From Noviherbaspirillum humi (lineage in GTDB: Bacteria; Pseudomonadota; Gammaproteobacteria; Burkholderiales; Burkholderiaceae_D): DNA of 64,000 nucleotides. Of this stretch, positions 44,955-54,264 are shown one piece after another. The position numbers and the translations under genes were made by a program. Position 1 is the stretch's first letter. Each line of letters opens with the position of its first letter. Where the stretch lies: NCBI RefSeq assembly GCF_900188095.1, contig NZ_FZOT01000018.1, positions 41,986 to 105,985 of the forward strand, written 5' to 3'. The notes beneath the pieces are model-generated. The model did not search any database, was not told the origin of the DNA, and was given only the letters and a program-made list of their open reading frames with translations.

Positions 44955-45983
44955 ATGAGGAGACACCATCGGGCGCAGGCGGCCGAGCCAAGCCACGGCA
45001 TCACGCGCCGCCTTGCGCTGCGAACGATCGCCGCCGCAGCAGGCCTTGCCGCCTTCGGCCAAGCCGGGCCGGCGCTGGCCCAGCAAACCTATCCCAACCG
45101 GCCGATCACCATCATCGTGCCGTTTTCGCCGGCCACCGGCGCCGACATCCTGGCGCGTTCCCTCGGGCAGCGGCTGAGTCAGAAGCTCAACACGCCGGTG
45201 ATGATCGACAATCGCGTCGGCGCCAGCGGCAACATCGGCGCCGAGGCGGTGGCGCGCGCCGCGCCCGACGGCTATACCCTGCTGGTGACCGCCACCACCT
45301 TCATCACCAATTCCGCGCTCAACAAGAACCTGCGCTTCGATCCGGTCAAGAATTTCGTGCCGGTGTCGCTGCTGGCCACCGCCAACATGGGCTTCGTGGT
45401 GCGCCACGATTTTCCGGCGAAGACGATCAAGGAGCTGGTGGCTTCCACCAAGGCCAAGCCGGGCAGCGTGACCTACGCCTCCTCCGGCGTCGGCACGCCG
45501 CAGCATCTGGCGATGGAACTGTTCAAGCTCAATACCGGCGCCGACCTGGTGCACGTGCCGTTCAAGGCCAGCGCCAATGCCACCAACGATCTCGCCGGCG
45601 GCCATGTCGATGCGATGATCGCGCCGGTGCACACGCTCACGCCCTTTCTCCAGTCCGGCAGGATGCGGATGCTGGCGGTGATGAGCGAGAACCGCTCGCC
45701 GGTGTTCAAGAACATTCCGACCATGGCGGAGGAAGGCTTGCCCAACCTGGAGGTGGACGTCTGGTACGGCATGCTGGCGCCGGCCGGGACGCCGCCGGCC
45801 ATCATCAACAAGCTGAACAGCGAAATCGACGGCTTTCTCGCCACGGCGGACATCAAGGAAACCTTGTCCCACCAGGGCCTTGTCACCGCTGGCGGACCGC
45901 CGGAGCGGTTCGCCAAACTCATCCGCATGGAGCTGGAACGCTGGCCGCGCGTGGTGGCGCAGGCCGGCATCAAGCCAGAATAA
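44955..45983 (+). CDS. Bug/TctC-family periplasmic solute receptor
   Basis: A 342-residue receptor with an unusually long signal region: a basic N-terminus (MRRHHRAQAAEPSHGITRRL) then a hydrophobic core and a GPALAQ-QTYPN cleavage site near residue 42. The ITRRLALRT segment resembles a twin-arginine motif. Family blocks are RPITIIVPFSPATGADILAR, IDNRVGASGNIGAEAVARAA and HVPFKASANATNDLAGG. CGGAGTGAAA precedes the ATG. It lies 21 bp before the UbiD gene and is probably cotranscribed, so its ligand may be the carboxylate substrate of that enzyme. Confidence 0.9.
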   Translation: MRRHHRAQAAEPSHGITRRLALRTIAAAAGLAAFGQAGPALAQQTYPNRPITIIVPFSPATGADILARSLGQRLSQKLNTPVMIDNRVGASGNIGAEAVARAAPDGYTLLVTATTFITNSALNKNLRFDPVKNFVPVSLLATANMGFVVRHDFPAKTIKELVASTKAKPGSVTYASSGVGTPQHLAMELFKLNTGADLVHVPFKASANATNDLAGGHVDAMIAPVHTLTPFLQSGRMRMLAVMSENRSPVFKNIPTMAEEGLPNLEVDVWYGMLAPAGTPPAIINKLNSEIDGFLATADIKETLSHQGLVTAGGPPERFAKLIRMELERWPRVVAQAGIKPE

Positions 45984-46004
45984 TCACCAAGAAGAGAAAA
46001 CGAC

Positions 46005-47480
46005 ATGGACATGAAAAAGAAAACCGGCGCCGTCTACAACGAGTACGACGCGCCGCACCGGGACCTGCGCGAGTTCATCGAGCGCGCCGAGCGCGCCGGC
46101 GAACTGCTGCGCATCCCGGGCGCCGACTGGAACCTCGAGATGGGGACCCTGGCCGAAGCGGTTTACCAGGGCAAGGCCGACAATCCGCCGGCCATCCTGT
46201 TCGAGGACATCCCCGGCTATCCCAAGGGCTTCCGGGTGCTGTCCGGCGCCACCAATTCCTCCAAGCGCCTGGCGATCACGCTCGGCTTCCCGGTGCCGAA
46301 GAATCCGCTCGACGTGGTGCGCTCCTACCGCGACCGCATGAAGACCCATGAGCCGATTCCGCCGCGCGTGGTGGAGACGGGGCCGGTAATGGAAAACGTC
46401 GACCGCGAGGACGATGTGGACCTGTACAAGTTTCCGGTGCCCTTCCTGCACGAGAAGGATGGCGGCCGCTACATCGGCACCGACGACATCGTCATCATGC
46501 GCGATCCGGAGCAAGACTGGGTCAACTGCGGCACCTACCGCTCCCAGGTGCACGACAAGAACCATGTCGGCCTCTGGATGTCGCCCGGCAAGCAGGGCCG
46601 CCAGATTCGCGAGAAGTACTTCAAGCAGGGCAAGCCCTGCCCGGTGCTGATCAGCGTCGGCCATGACCCGCTGCTGTTCCTCGCCGGCGGCAACGAGCTG
46701 CGCTTCGGCCTCTCCGAATACGACTATGCCGGCGGTCATCGCGGCCTGCCGTTCGACGTCGTGAAGAGCGAGTTGTTCGGCCTGCCCATGCCGGCCCATG
46801 CGGAGGTGGTGCTGGAAGGCGAGATGTATCCCGGCGAGACCCATCCGGAAGGGCCGTTCGGCGAATTCACCGGCTACTATGCCGGCGGCAAGAGCGACCA
46901 GCCGGTGGTGAAAATCCGCCGCGTCTATTACCGCAACGATCCCATCCTTACCATGGCCACGCCGATGGTGCCGCCGTCCGACTTCTCGTTCAGCAAATGC
47001 GTGATGAAGGCTGGCATGATCTGGGACGAGGTGGAGCGCGCCGGCCTGGGCGGCGTCACCGGCGTGTGGTGCCATGAAGCAGGCGCGGCGCGCATGTTCA
47101 ACGTCATCGCCGTCAAGCAGGCGTATTCCGGCCATGCGCGCCAGGCTGGCATGCTGGCGGCGAGCTGCCAGTCCGGCTCCTACCTCGGCCGCTTCGTGGT
47201 GGTAGTGGATGATGACATCGACCCGACCAACCTGTTCCAGGTGACCTGGGCCATGTGCACGCGCTGCGATCCGGCGGAGGATATCGAGATTATGCGCCGC
47301 GCCTGGAGCGGCCCGCTCGACCCGCGCATCAAGAAGGGCACGACCCACAACTCGCGTGCCATCATCGACGCCTGCCGGCCTTGGGAGATGCTGGCGGAGT
47401 TCCCCGAGGTGGCGCGGGCGACGCCGGAGTTGAGGAGAAGGGTGGAGGAGAAGTTTGCGGGGATTTTAGGGAAGCTGTGA
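46005..47480 (+). CDS. UbiD-family prenylated-FMN decarboxylase
   Basis: A 491-residue UbiD enzyme. The active-site stretch HPEGPFGEFTGYYAGGKS contains the conserved Glu that acts in (de)carboxylation, and the metal/cofactor regions appear as YRSQVHDKNHVGLWM and SVGHDPLLFLAGG. UbiD enzymes use prenyl-FMN from UbiX to decarboxylate aromatic or unsaturated acids. The ubiX-type gene lies 310 bp away on the other strand. The paired Bug receptor gene suggests a catabolic, not ubiquinone, role. The substrate cannot be read from sequence. Confidence 0.93.
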   Translation: MDMKKKTGAVYNEYDAPHRDLREFIERAERAGELLRIPGADWNLEMGTLAEAVYQGKADNPPAILFEDIPGYPKGFRVLSGATNSSKRLAITLGFPVPKNPLDVVRSYRDRMKTHEPIPPRVVETGPVMENVDREDDVDLYKFPVPFLHEKDGGRYIGTDDIVIMRDPEQDWVNCGTYRSQVHDKNHVGLWMSPGKQGRQIREKYFKQGKPCPVLISVGHDPLLFLAGGNELRFGLSEYDYAGGHRGLPFDVVKSELFGLPMPAHAEVVLEGEMYPGETHPEGPFGEFTGYYAGGKSDQPVVKIRRVYYRNDPILTMATPMVPPSDFSFSKCVMKAGMIWDEVERAGLGGVTGVWCHEAGAARMFNVIAVKQAYSGHARQAGMLAASCQSGSYLGRFVVVVDDDIDPTNLFQVTWAMCTRCDPAEDIEIMRRAWSGPLDPRIKKGTTHNSRAIIDACRPWEMLAEFPEVARATPELRRRVEEKFAGILGKL

Positions 47481-47789
47481 GCGAAGACGTGGTTGAGGTC
47501 GCGCCTCTTGAATTACTCCTCCCCTTTCAAGGGGGAGGTTGGGACGGGGATGGGTTTCTTCCAAACATAAAGAATTTCCTTTAAATGCTGCGGAAACCCA
47601 CCCTCACCCCAGCCCTCTCCCTGAAGGAGAGGGAGCATTCTTTATGGCTCGACCTCACCCACGGCCGGGCCTGCATGCCCGGCTGGCTTCGCGAGCGCAG
47701 AGCAGTGCTCCGTCCCACGGGTGCGCTTGCAAGCGCACCCGGCTTCGCAGGCGCAACGCATGCGTTGCGAAACACCTGCTACGCTCCTG
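47481..47789. repeat. Dispersed palindromic repeat cluster A
   Basis: This convergent intergenic region is built of short inverted repeats: CCTCCCC/GGGGAGG (47518-47538), a CCCTCTCC/GGAGAGGG pair near 47610-47630, and GTGCGCTTGCAAGCGCAC (47721-47738). Related pieces, including a GGGATGGGTTTCT stretch with AAAGAAT and TCCTTT after it, recur at 54.27-54.60 kb. It resembles REP/BIME-like elements and may end transcription of the UbiD and UbiX genes from both sides. Confidence 0.65.
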
Positions 47790-48365
47790 CTACACCCAAC
47801 GTTTCACCGTCTTCGAATCCAGCCCAAACAAATCCAGCACCCGCCCGACGGTGTGATCCACCATCTCTTCCACTGACGCCGGCCTGGCGTAGAACGCCGG
47901 CACCGGCGGATAGACGATGGCGCCGGCTTCCGTCACCGCCGTCATGCTGCGCAGATGACCGAGGTGCAAGGGCGTCTCGCGCACCATCAGCACCAGCCGG
48001 CGCCGCTCCTTCAGCGTGACGTCCGCCGCCCGCGACAGCAGGCTGCCGGTGACGCCCGTGGCGATCTCGGACAGGGTCTTGATGGAGCAGGGCGCCACCA
48101 CCATGCCCATCGCCGGATAGGAGCCGCTGGAGATGGCCGCGCCGATGTCGGCGTTGGGATAGCACACGTCCGCCATCGCCTGCACGTCGGCCAGCTTGAG
48201 GTCGGTCTCATGGGCAAGGGTGACTTGTGCCGAGCGGCTCATCACGAGGTGGGTCTCGATATTCAGCTGGCGCAGCAGCTGCAGCAAGCGGATGCCATAA
48301 ATGACGCCGGATGCGCCGCTGATGCCTACGATGAGGCGGGGACGGGACGATGCGTTGGCTTGCAT
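47790..48365 (-). CDS. ubiX: UbiX-family flavin prenyltransferase
   Basis: A 191-residue enzyme with the FMN-binding opening LIVGISGASGVIYGIRLLQL, the SGSYPAMGMVVAPCSIKTLS segment, and RRRLVLMVRETPLHLGHLRS, whose Arg/Glu residues bind the dimethylallyl phosphate. It makes prenyl-FMN for UbiD-type decarboxylases. It converges with the UbiD gene at 46005-47480, its likely client; a copy serving ubiquinone synthesis may exist elsewhere. Confidence 0.93.
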   Translation of the reverse strand: MQANASSRPRLIVGISGASGVIYGIRLLQLLRQLNIETHLVMSRSAQVTLAHETDLKLADVQAMADVCYPNADIGAAISSGSYPAMGMVVAPCSIKTLSEIATGVTGSLLSRAADVTLKERRRLVLMVRETPLHLGHLRSMTAVTEAGAIVYPPVPAFYARPASVEEMVDHTVGRVLDLFGLDSKTVKRWV

Positions 48366-48707
48366 GGAGATGGGCGGGATGCCGTGGCGGCCAGGGCCAT
48401 CGGTGAAGTTGAAGGGTCGCTCATCTTAGCAGAAGGAGGTTTTGTCCAAGCACGGTTCTGCCCAGTGGAACAGGCATGCAGCCGGTCCTGCGCATGAGTC
48501 GAGACTCGTCGCGCGAGCAAGGACGGAAATCATCCTGCGCATGCCGTCTGACTAATGAAATTTATGTGGCGGATGCCAATGGAATGTGTGACGAAAAAGC
48601 GGCTAGGCACATGCCCTGGCCGCTTGACCTTCAACGCTGTCGAAGCGAGCTTCGCAGCCTCGGCGTTCAGAAGCGCCGTCGGCTGAAGGCAAGCCCAACG
48701 CCGGCCA
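48366..48707. other. Intergenic region
   Basis: About 342 bp without a supportable gene. It carries the ubiX promoter at its left end and the terminator hairpin of the DUF3072 gene, listed separately. Confidence 0.45.
48591..48625 (-). terminator. Intrinsic terminator after the DUF3072 gene
   Basis: AAGCGGC (48597-48603) pairs with GCCGCTT (48619-48625), with a GGC/GCC inner stem. Read on the minus strand, the stem is followed by TTTTTCGTC. It is about 85 bp past the DUF3072 stop. Confidence 0.65.
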
Positions 48708-48941
48708 TCAATGCTTCTGTCCGCCCTGCGTGCCGCGCCCGGTTTTCTGCTGCAGCTCATCGATGCGTTTCGAGGCTTCAGCCTTGGTGAGGTTCTCGTC
48801 CATTTCCACGCCGGCTTCTTCCGACAGGGTTTTGAGATAGGACTGCTGTGCGCCGGTCATCGGTTCGTCGCCGGTGGTCCAGTCCTTCGGATCCTTCACC
48901 ATGTTGCTGTGGTCGGCGTTGGCTTGGGTTTGCTTGTCCAT
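48708..48941 (-). CDS. DUF3072 family small protein
   Basis: A 77-residue hydrophilic protein with the DUF3072 core MTGAQQSYLKTLSEEAGV and a conserved acidic helix (ENLTKAEASKRIDELQQKTG). Function is unknown for the family. GGAGAGAAAGC precedes the ATG at 48941. Its promoter region holds a perfect CTGT-N8-ACAG palindrome only 24 bp from the start, so the gene may be DNA-damage-inducible. Confidence 0.85.
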   Translation of the reverse strand: MDKQTQANADHSNMVKDPKDWTTGDEPMTGAQQSYLKTLSEEAGVEMDENLTKAEASKRIDELQQKTGRGTQGGQKH

Positions 48942-48964
48942 TGCTTTCTCTCCGCTAAATATGG

Positions 48965-48980
48965 CTGTACATATGTACAG
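48965..48980 (-). promoter_or_regulatory. LexA-type palindrome upstream of the DUF3072 gene
   Basis: CTGTACATATGTACAG fits CTGT-N8-ACAG in both half sites and is a perfect palindrome, 24 bp before the DUF3072 ATG. Compared with a classical LexA box, the spacer has C and G at two positions, so another TGTACA-binding regulator is an alternative. Confidence 0.6.
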
Positions 48981-49177
48981 TATTAGGAGGCCAGGCGGTA
49001 TGAAAAGTTCATCCCGGTTTGCCGATCAGCCCGCCGCCGGCGATGCATCGCGTTAATAAGCTCGGGGTTCGCAGAGTGGGCCTGGCAGAACACGGAACCT
49101 TTGAAAATCGCACGCAAGCCCGCGTGCTATAGTTTTTGCATTCATGTAACGCCGTTCTGAGCCGGCAAAAAGCAGCG

Positions 49178-50110
49178 ATGAATTCCGACGATCTAGAAAG
49201 CTTCGTGCGCGTCGCCCAGTGCGGCAGCATTTCCCGCGCCGCGATGGAACTGGGCAGCGACCAGTCGACCATCAGCCGGCAGATGGCGCGGCTGGAGGCC
49301 GACTCGGCGGCGCGGCTGTTCCACCGCAGCGGACGCGGCGTGGTCCTCACCGACGCCGGCATGGCCTTGCTGGCCCAAGCGCGCGAAGTGCTGGCGGCGC
49401 TGGAGAAGGCGCGGCAGGTGGTGCATACCTTGTCCGACCAGGGGCCGGCCCGGGTGGTGATCGCCGCCCAGCCGACCATCGCCCGCATGACTTTCGGCCC
49501 GGTCGGCCGGGCATTGAAGAAGCAGTTTCCGAAAACGCGCCTGCGCTTCGTCGAAGGCTTGGGTTCGCACATGATGGAGTGGCTGGCGGCGGGCGAGGTG
49601 GACATCGCCCTGCTGTATGTGCCCATGCATGCGGCCAACAGCCTGAAGGTGGACATGCTGTTGCGCGAGCCGATCCGCCTCGTCGCGCCGGCCAGCTTCG
49701 CGCACATCGGCGCGGAGTTCCCGGTGCGGCAGCTGGGCGAGGTGCCGCTGGTGCTGCCGAGCACGCCTCACGGCCTGCGGCTGCTGGCGGAATCGCTGGC
49801 GCAGAAGACCGGCGTCACGCTCGACATTGCGATGGAGTGCGATGCCTCCACCAACGTCACCCACCGCCTGGTGGAGGAAGGCTGCGGCTGCACCCTGCTG
49901 CCGCTGGCCTCGGTGAAGAACGAAGTGGCGCAGGGCCGCCTGCGCACCGCCCGCCTGACGGGGCCTGAAGTGGTGCGCGAAGTCGCCATGGCCACCGCCA
50001 GGAACCGTCCGCCAGTAAGCCAGCTGTGGGGTGTGATGCAGACCATCCGGCACGAGGTGATCCAGATCGTCGCCGATGGCCACTGGCCGGACGCGCAGCC
50101 GGCCGAATAA
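49178..50110 (+). CDS. LysR-family transcriptional regulator
   Basis: A 310-residue LysR protein: N-terminal helix-turn-helix (MNSDDLESFVRVAQCGSISR, DQSTISRQMARLEADSAARL) and a C-terminal effector domain from about residue 90. The ATG at 49178 gives the family's standard start; an upstream in-frame start would add 14 residues. It converges with the Ldh gene (5 bp between stops) and is one candidate controller of the catabolic genes on either side. Confidence 0.9.
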   Translation: MNSDDLESFVRVAQCGSISRAAMELGSDQSTISRQMARLEADSAARLFHRSGRGVVLTDAGMALLAQAREVLAALEKARQVVHTLSDQGPARVVIAAQPTIARMTFGPVGRALKKQFPKTRLRFVEGLGSHMMEWLAAGEVDIALLYVPMHAANSLKVDMLLREPIRLVAPASFAHIGAEFPVRQLGEVPLVLPSTPHGLRLLAESLAQKTGVTLDIAMECDASTNVTHRLVEEGCGCTLLPLASVKNEVAQGRLRTARLTGPEVVREVAMATARNRPPVSQLWGVMQTIRHEVIQIVADGHWPDAQPAE

Positions 50111-50115
50111 ATTCC

Positions 50116-51213
50116 TTAAGCCTGCATCGCCAGCGCTGACAAGGGTCCGGGACTGCGGCCCTTTGCCTGCTGCACCTGCGCCGCGGCCTGGTCCATCTGC
50201 TGCATCGTGCCGTCATCGATCGGAACCGCTTCCGCGCGAGCCTTGCGCATGGCGCGTTCCGGATCGCCTGGCAGCAGGATGCCGTCGCTGCCGTCCTGCA
50301 GCGGCGCCGACTTCACCCAATCGACGAAGGCGCTGAACTCGCCGCCGAACAGGTCGGCCGTGCCCATGCGCTGCGGATCGAAGACGATGGTCAGCATGTT
50401 GTTCCAGATCGCGTGCTTCATCTGCGCATTCGGCGGACGGGTGGTGTCGCCGCCTATCAGCGCCGCGCCGAGCAGTTCGCATACCATCGCCAGCGCATAG
50501 CCCTTGTGGCCGGCGAACGGCACCAGCGCGCCCGGCGGCGATCCGGCGGGCGGGAACATCACCGCCGGATCGTCGGTGAAATTGCCGTCGCGATCGAGCA
50601 GCGATCCGGGCGGCACCTTCACCTGCTTGTTGTAGGCCACTCTGACCTTGCCGAGCGCGATGGCGCTGGTGGCGAAGTCGAGCAGGATGGGTTCGCCGCC
50701 GGCCACCGGGATGCCGACGGTGAAGGGATTAGTGAGGAAGCGGCCCTGGGTGCCGCCATGGGGTGCCACGATCGGCTTGCTGACGGCGTTGACGAAGTGG
50801 ATCGACACCATGCCGGCCGCCACCGCCTGTTCCGCCCAATGGCCGATGCGGCCGATGTGGTGCGCATGCTTCAGGCCCATCACGCACACGCCTTGCTCGC
50901 GGGCGCGCTCGATGGCGATGCGCATCGCTTCGTGCGCCACCGACTGGCCCATGCCGCGCGAGCCATCCAGTACCAGCATGCTGCCGCCGTCCTGCGCGAC
51001 CTGCGGCTGGCGATTGAGCTGCAATTCGTCCGCCAGCCAGGAGTTGACATAGCGCGGCACCATGCCGACGCCATGGGAATCATGGCCGGCGAGATTGGCG
51101 CCGACGAGATGGTCGGCGGTGAGGCGCGCTTCGTTCTCGTTCGAGCCGGCGGCGAGCCAGATATCGGTGACCCAGCGGTGCAGGGCGGGAGTGGGAATGA
51201 GATGGTGTGCCAC
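50116..51213 (-). CDS. Ldh-family (type 2 malate/L-lactate dehydrogenase-like) oxidoreductase
   Basis: A 365-residue NAD(P)-dependent dehydrogenase of the Ldh_2 family. Recognisable stretches are ADHLVGANLAGHDSHGVGMV with the catalytic His, MGLKHAHHIGRIGHWAEQA, and PFAGHKGYALAMVCELLGAA. Members act on 2-hydroxy acids such as malate, ureidoglycolate, sulfolactate or delta-piperideine-carboxylate. The Bug receptor gene lies 60 bp downstream on the same strand, suggesting that a 2-hydroxy acid is taken up and oxidised. Confidence 0.9.
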   Translation of the reverse strand: MAHHLIPTPALHRWVTDIWLAAGSNENEARLTADHLVGANLAGHDSHGVGMVPRYVNSWLADELQLNRQPQVAQDGGSMLVLDGSRGMGQSVAHEAMRIAIERAREQGVCVMGLKHAHHIGRIGHWAEQAVAAGMVSIHFVNAVSKPIVAPHGGTQGRFLTNPFTVGIPVAGGEPILLDFATSAIALGKVRVAYNKQVKVPPGSLLDRDGNFTDDPAVMFPPAGSPPGALVPFAGHKGYALAMVCELLGAALIGGDTTRPPNAQMKHAIWNNMLTIVFDPQRMGTADLFGGEFSAFVDWVKSAPLQDGSDGILLPGDPERAMRKARAEAVPIDDGTMQQMDQAAAQVQQAKGRSPGPLSALAMQA

Positions 51214-51276
51214 GGTTGTCGACGATGCTTGATGAACAAAGGAGGGCGCCCGGGTCCGCGGGCGCTGGGCAAGGGC

Positions 51277-52260
51277 TTACTCCGGCTTGATGTTCGCCGC
51301 CTTGATCAGCTGCGCCCATTTCGCCACTTCCGCCTTCTGGAAGGCGCCGAGTTCCTTCGGGCCGGCGCCGGACGGGTCCACGCCGAGGCCGTTCAGCTTC
51401 GCCTTGACTTCGCTGTCCTGCAGGATCTTGCCGATCTCGCCGGCGAGTCGGTCGACGATGGGCTGCGGCGTCGCGGCCGGGGCGAACACCGCCTGCCAGG
51501 ACACGATCTCGTAGCCGGGCAGGCCGGCTTCGGCCAGCGTCGGCACATCGGGCGCGCTGCTGGAGCGCTTGCTGGAGGTGACGCCGAGCGCGCGCAGCTT
51601 GCCGGCCTGGATGTGCGGCACCGCCGCCAGGATGTTCTCGAACACCATGTTGACATCGCCGGACAGCAGCGCCTGCATCGCCGGCGCGCTGCCCTTGTAC
51701 GGCACGTGCAGCATCTTGGCGCCGGACAGCGACTGGAACAACTCGCCGGAGAGGTGCTGCGAGGTGCCGTTGCCGGAGGAGCCGAAGGACAGCGCTTCCG
51801 GCTTGGCCCTGGCAGCGTCGATCAGCTCCTTTACGCTCTTGTACGGGCTGTCGGCGCGTACCACCAGGATGTTGGGCAGGGTGCCGATCAGCGATACCGG
51901 CTTGAAGTCCTTCACCGGGTCGTACGGCATCCTGGCGTAGAGGCTGACGTTGATCGCATGCGAGCTGATGGTGCCGCCGAGTATCGTGTGACCGTCCGGC
52001 GGCGCCTTGGCGACGAAATCGGAGCCGATGTTGCCGCCGGCTCCCGGCTTGTTGTCGATGATGACGCTGGTGCCCAGCGCCGGCCCGAGCTTGCTGCCGA
52101 TCAGGCGCGCCAGGATGTCGGTGGTGCCGCCGGCCGCAAACGGCACGACATAGGTGATCGGCTTGGCCGGCCATTTCGCTGCCTCCTGCGCTTGGGCCGG
52201 ATGCATGCCGACGAGGGCCGTGGCGCAGGTGAGGACGATAAGTCCGCGCTTGAAGTTCAT
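51277..52260 (-). CDS. Bug/TctC-family periplasmic solute receptor
   Basis: A 327-residue receptor. The signal peptide MNFKRGLIVLTCATALVG ends near an HPAQAQ-EAAK site. Typical blocks are KPITYVVPFAAGGTTDILAR, IIDNKPGAGGNIGSDFVAKA and HVPYKGSAPAMQALLSGDVN. AGAAGGAGACAGGC is a strong ribosome-binding site for the ATG at 52260. It is transcribed from the promoter side of the divergent TPP-enzyme gene and is followed by the Ldh gene on its own strand; the two probably form an operon with the receptor first. Confidence 0.92.
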   Translation of the reverse strand: MNFKRGLIVLTCATALVGMHPAQAQEAAKWPAKPITYVVPFAAGGTTDILARLIGSKLGPALGTSVIIDNKPGAGGNIGSDFVAKAPPDGHTILGGTISSHAINVSLYARMPYDPVKDFKPVSLIGTLPNILVVRADSPYKSVKELIDAARAKPEALSFGSSGNGTSQHLSGELFQSLSGAKMLHVPYKGSAPAMQALLSGDVNMVFENILAAVPHIQAGKLRALGVTSSKRSSSAPDVPTLAEAGLPGYEIVSWQAVFAPAATPQPIVDRLAGEIGKILQDSEVKAKLNGLGVDPSGAGPKELGAFQKAEVAKWAQLIKAANIKPE

Positions 52261-52557
52261 GCCTGTCTCCTTCTGTTCTGCGTTTGTTTTGATGTGCCGG
52301 CCGCGGCTGCCGTCATCGTGGGGCTGCCTGCGCCGATGTGCCGAATGTACACGGGATTGGCTCGTCCGCTTTTGCGCCGGGCACATAACTGAAATGCGCA
52401 AATGCGGGAGCTGGCGAGACCGGGCTTGGCCATAATTTCGCAACGATGCCGCATGCCTCATGCAGGCGGGACCAGCGTCGATGCGCCGATTCTGCCTGGC
52501 GGAAATGAACCGCCGCGGTCTCCCGCTCATCCCTTCACACTCTTTCTCTATTGCGCC
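52261..52557. other. Divergent promoter region
   Basis: About 297 bp between the Bug receptor gene and the TPP-enzyme gene, presumably holding both promoters. I see no clear LysR box (T-N11-A) or palindrome that would identify the regulator. Confidence 0.4.
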
Positions 52558-54264
52558 ATGAATGCACCCGTGCCGACTCCCCAACTGACTGACCAGGCCA
52601 AGGCCTCTCCAGGTCCTCGCTCCGGCGGGCGTCTCCTGGTCGATGCCCTGCGCGTGCACGGCGCCGACCGCGTATTCTGCGTGCCCGGCGAAAGCTTTCT
52701 CGACGTGCTCGATGCGCTCTACGACCATCCCGAGATGCGCGTCATCGTCACGAAACATGAGGGTGCCGCCGCCAACATGGCCGAGGCCGAAGGCAAGCTC
52801 ACCGGCCGTCCCGGCATATGCTTCGTCACCCGCGGACCTGGCGCTACCCATGCCAGCATCGGCGTGCACATCGCCGCCCAGGATTCCACGCCGATGATCC
52901 TGTTCATCGGCCAGATCGCGCGCGGCCATCGCGGCCGCGAAGCGTTCCAGGAAGTGGATTACCAGGCGATGTTCGGCGGCATGGCGAAGTGGGTGACGGA
53001 AATCGACGATGCCGGGCGCATCCCGGAAATTATTGCCCGTGCCTATCAGACTGCCACGTCGGGGCGGCCCGGCCCGGTGGTGATCTCCCTGCCGGAAGAC
53101 GTGCTCGGCGAAATGGCCGATGTGGCCGATACGCTCGCCTATCGCCCGGTCGCCGCGTCTCCCGCTCATGCCGATGCGGCGGCTTTGTCGGCCGAACTGG
53201 CGCGGGCGCAGCGCCCGCTGGTGATCGTCGGCGGTTCCAACTGGACCGAGCAGGCGCGCCGCGATTTCGCCGCCTTCGTCACCGCCTGGAACCTCCCGGT
53301 GGCCGCCTCCTTCCGCCGCCAGGACGTGCTCGACAATCGCCACCCCGGCTATATCGGCCATCTCAGCCTGGGCATGAACCCGAAGCTGGCCGACAGGGTG
53401 CGCCAGGCCGACCTCATCATCGCCGTCGGCACCCGCCTGAGCGACATTGCGACTTCCGGCTATACCTTGCTTGAGCCGCCGCGCATCCCGCAGCGCCTGG
53501 TGCACATCCATGCCGATGCCGGCGAACTCGGCAAGGTATATCAGCCCGACCTCGCCATCCACGCCGGCGTGGCGCAGGCGGCGGCCATGCTGAAGTCCCT
53601 GCCTGGCGCCGCCAGCCCGGTCTGGAACGAATGGACCACCACCGCCCGCGGCGAACATGAAGCCTTCTCGCAGCCGCCGGCGCGCCATCCGGAACACCGC
53701 GGCGTGGACATGGCGGAAGTGGTGTCGCACTTGAACCGCATCCTGCCGGACGACGCCATCCTCGCCAACGGCGCCGGCAACTACACCGTCTGGGTGCACC
53801 GCTTCTATCAATACCGCCAAGGCCGCACCGAGCTGGCGCCCACCTGCGGCGCCATGGGCTACGGCTTCCCGGCGTCGCTCGCCGCCAAGATGCGCCACCC
53901 GGACCGCACCGTGATCTGCTTCGCCGGCGACGGCTGCTTCCTGATGTACCCGCAGGAGCTGGCCACCGCCATGCAGTACGACATTCCGGTCATCGTCATC
54001 GTGGTCAACAACGGCATGTACGGCACCATCCGCATGCACCAGGAAAAGCATTTTCCGGGTCGCGTCAGCGGCACGCAGTTGCAGACGCCGGACTTCGTGA
54101 AAATGGCGGAAGCCTGCGGCGCCTTCGCCGAGCTGGTGGAAACCACCGACGCCTTCCCCGCGGCCTTCGAGCGGGCACGCCAGGCAGGACGGGCTGCGCT
54201 GCTCGAGCTGCGCGTCGATCCGCGGCAGATCACACCGGCGATGCGGTTGGCGGATGGAAGCTAA
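52558..54264 (+). CDS. Thiamine-pyrophosphate enzyme, acetolactate-synthase-like
   Basis: A 568-residue TPP enzyme with the three usual domains. The pyrimidine-binding part starts RVFCVPGESFLDVLDALYDH with catalytic Glu in TKHEGAAANMAEAEGKL; the central domain spans residues about 205-340; the pyrophosphate/Mg site is GDGCFLMYPQELATAMQ through VVNNGMYG. It resembles catabolic acetolactate synthases and related 2-oxo acid decarboxylases or carboligases. No small regulatory subunit gene adjoins, so it is not the biosynthetic IlvBH pair. It may act on the 2-oxo acid formed by the nearby Ldh-type enzyme. Confidence 0.88.
   Translation: MNAPVPTPQLTDQAKASPGPRSGGRLLVDALRVHGADRVFCVPGESFLDVLDALYDHPEMRVIVTKHEGAAANMAEAEGKLTGRPGICFVTRGPGATHASIGVHIAAQDSTPMILFIGQIARGHRGREAFQEVDYQAMFGGMAKWVTEIDDAGRIPEIIARAYQTATSGRPGPVVISLPEDVLGEMADVADTLAYRPVAASPAHADAAALSAELARAQRPLVIVGGSNWTEQARRDFAAFVTAWNLPVAASFRRQDVLDNRHPGYIGHLSLGMNPKLADRVRQADLIIAVGTRLSDIATSGYTLLEPPRIPQRLVHIHADAGELGKVYQPDLAIHAGVAQAAAMLKSLPGAASPVWNEWTTTARGEHEAFSQPPARHPEHRGVDMAEVVSHLNRILPDDAILANGAGNYTVWVHRFYQYRQGRTELAPTCGAMGYGFPASLAAKMRHPDRTVICFAGDGCFLMYPQELATAMQYDIPVIVIVVNNGMYGTIRMHQEKHFPGRVSGTQLQTPDFVKMAEACGAFAELVETTDAFPAAFERARQAGRAALLELRVDPRQITPAMRLADGS

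Noticed and set aside
44795..45004. Minus-strand frame with a protein-like C-terminal half
   Set aside because: It overlaps the start of a Bug receptor gene, has no ribosome-binding site and covers a hairpin; too weak to list as a gene.
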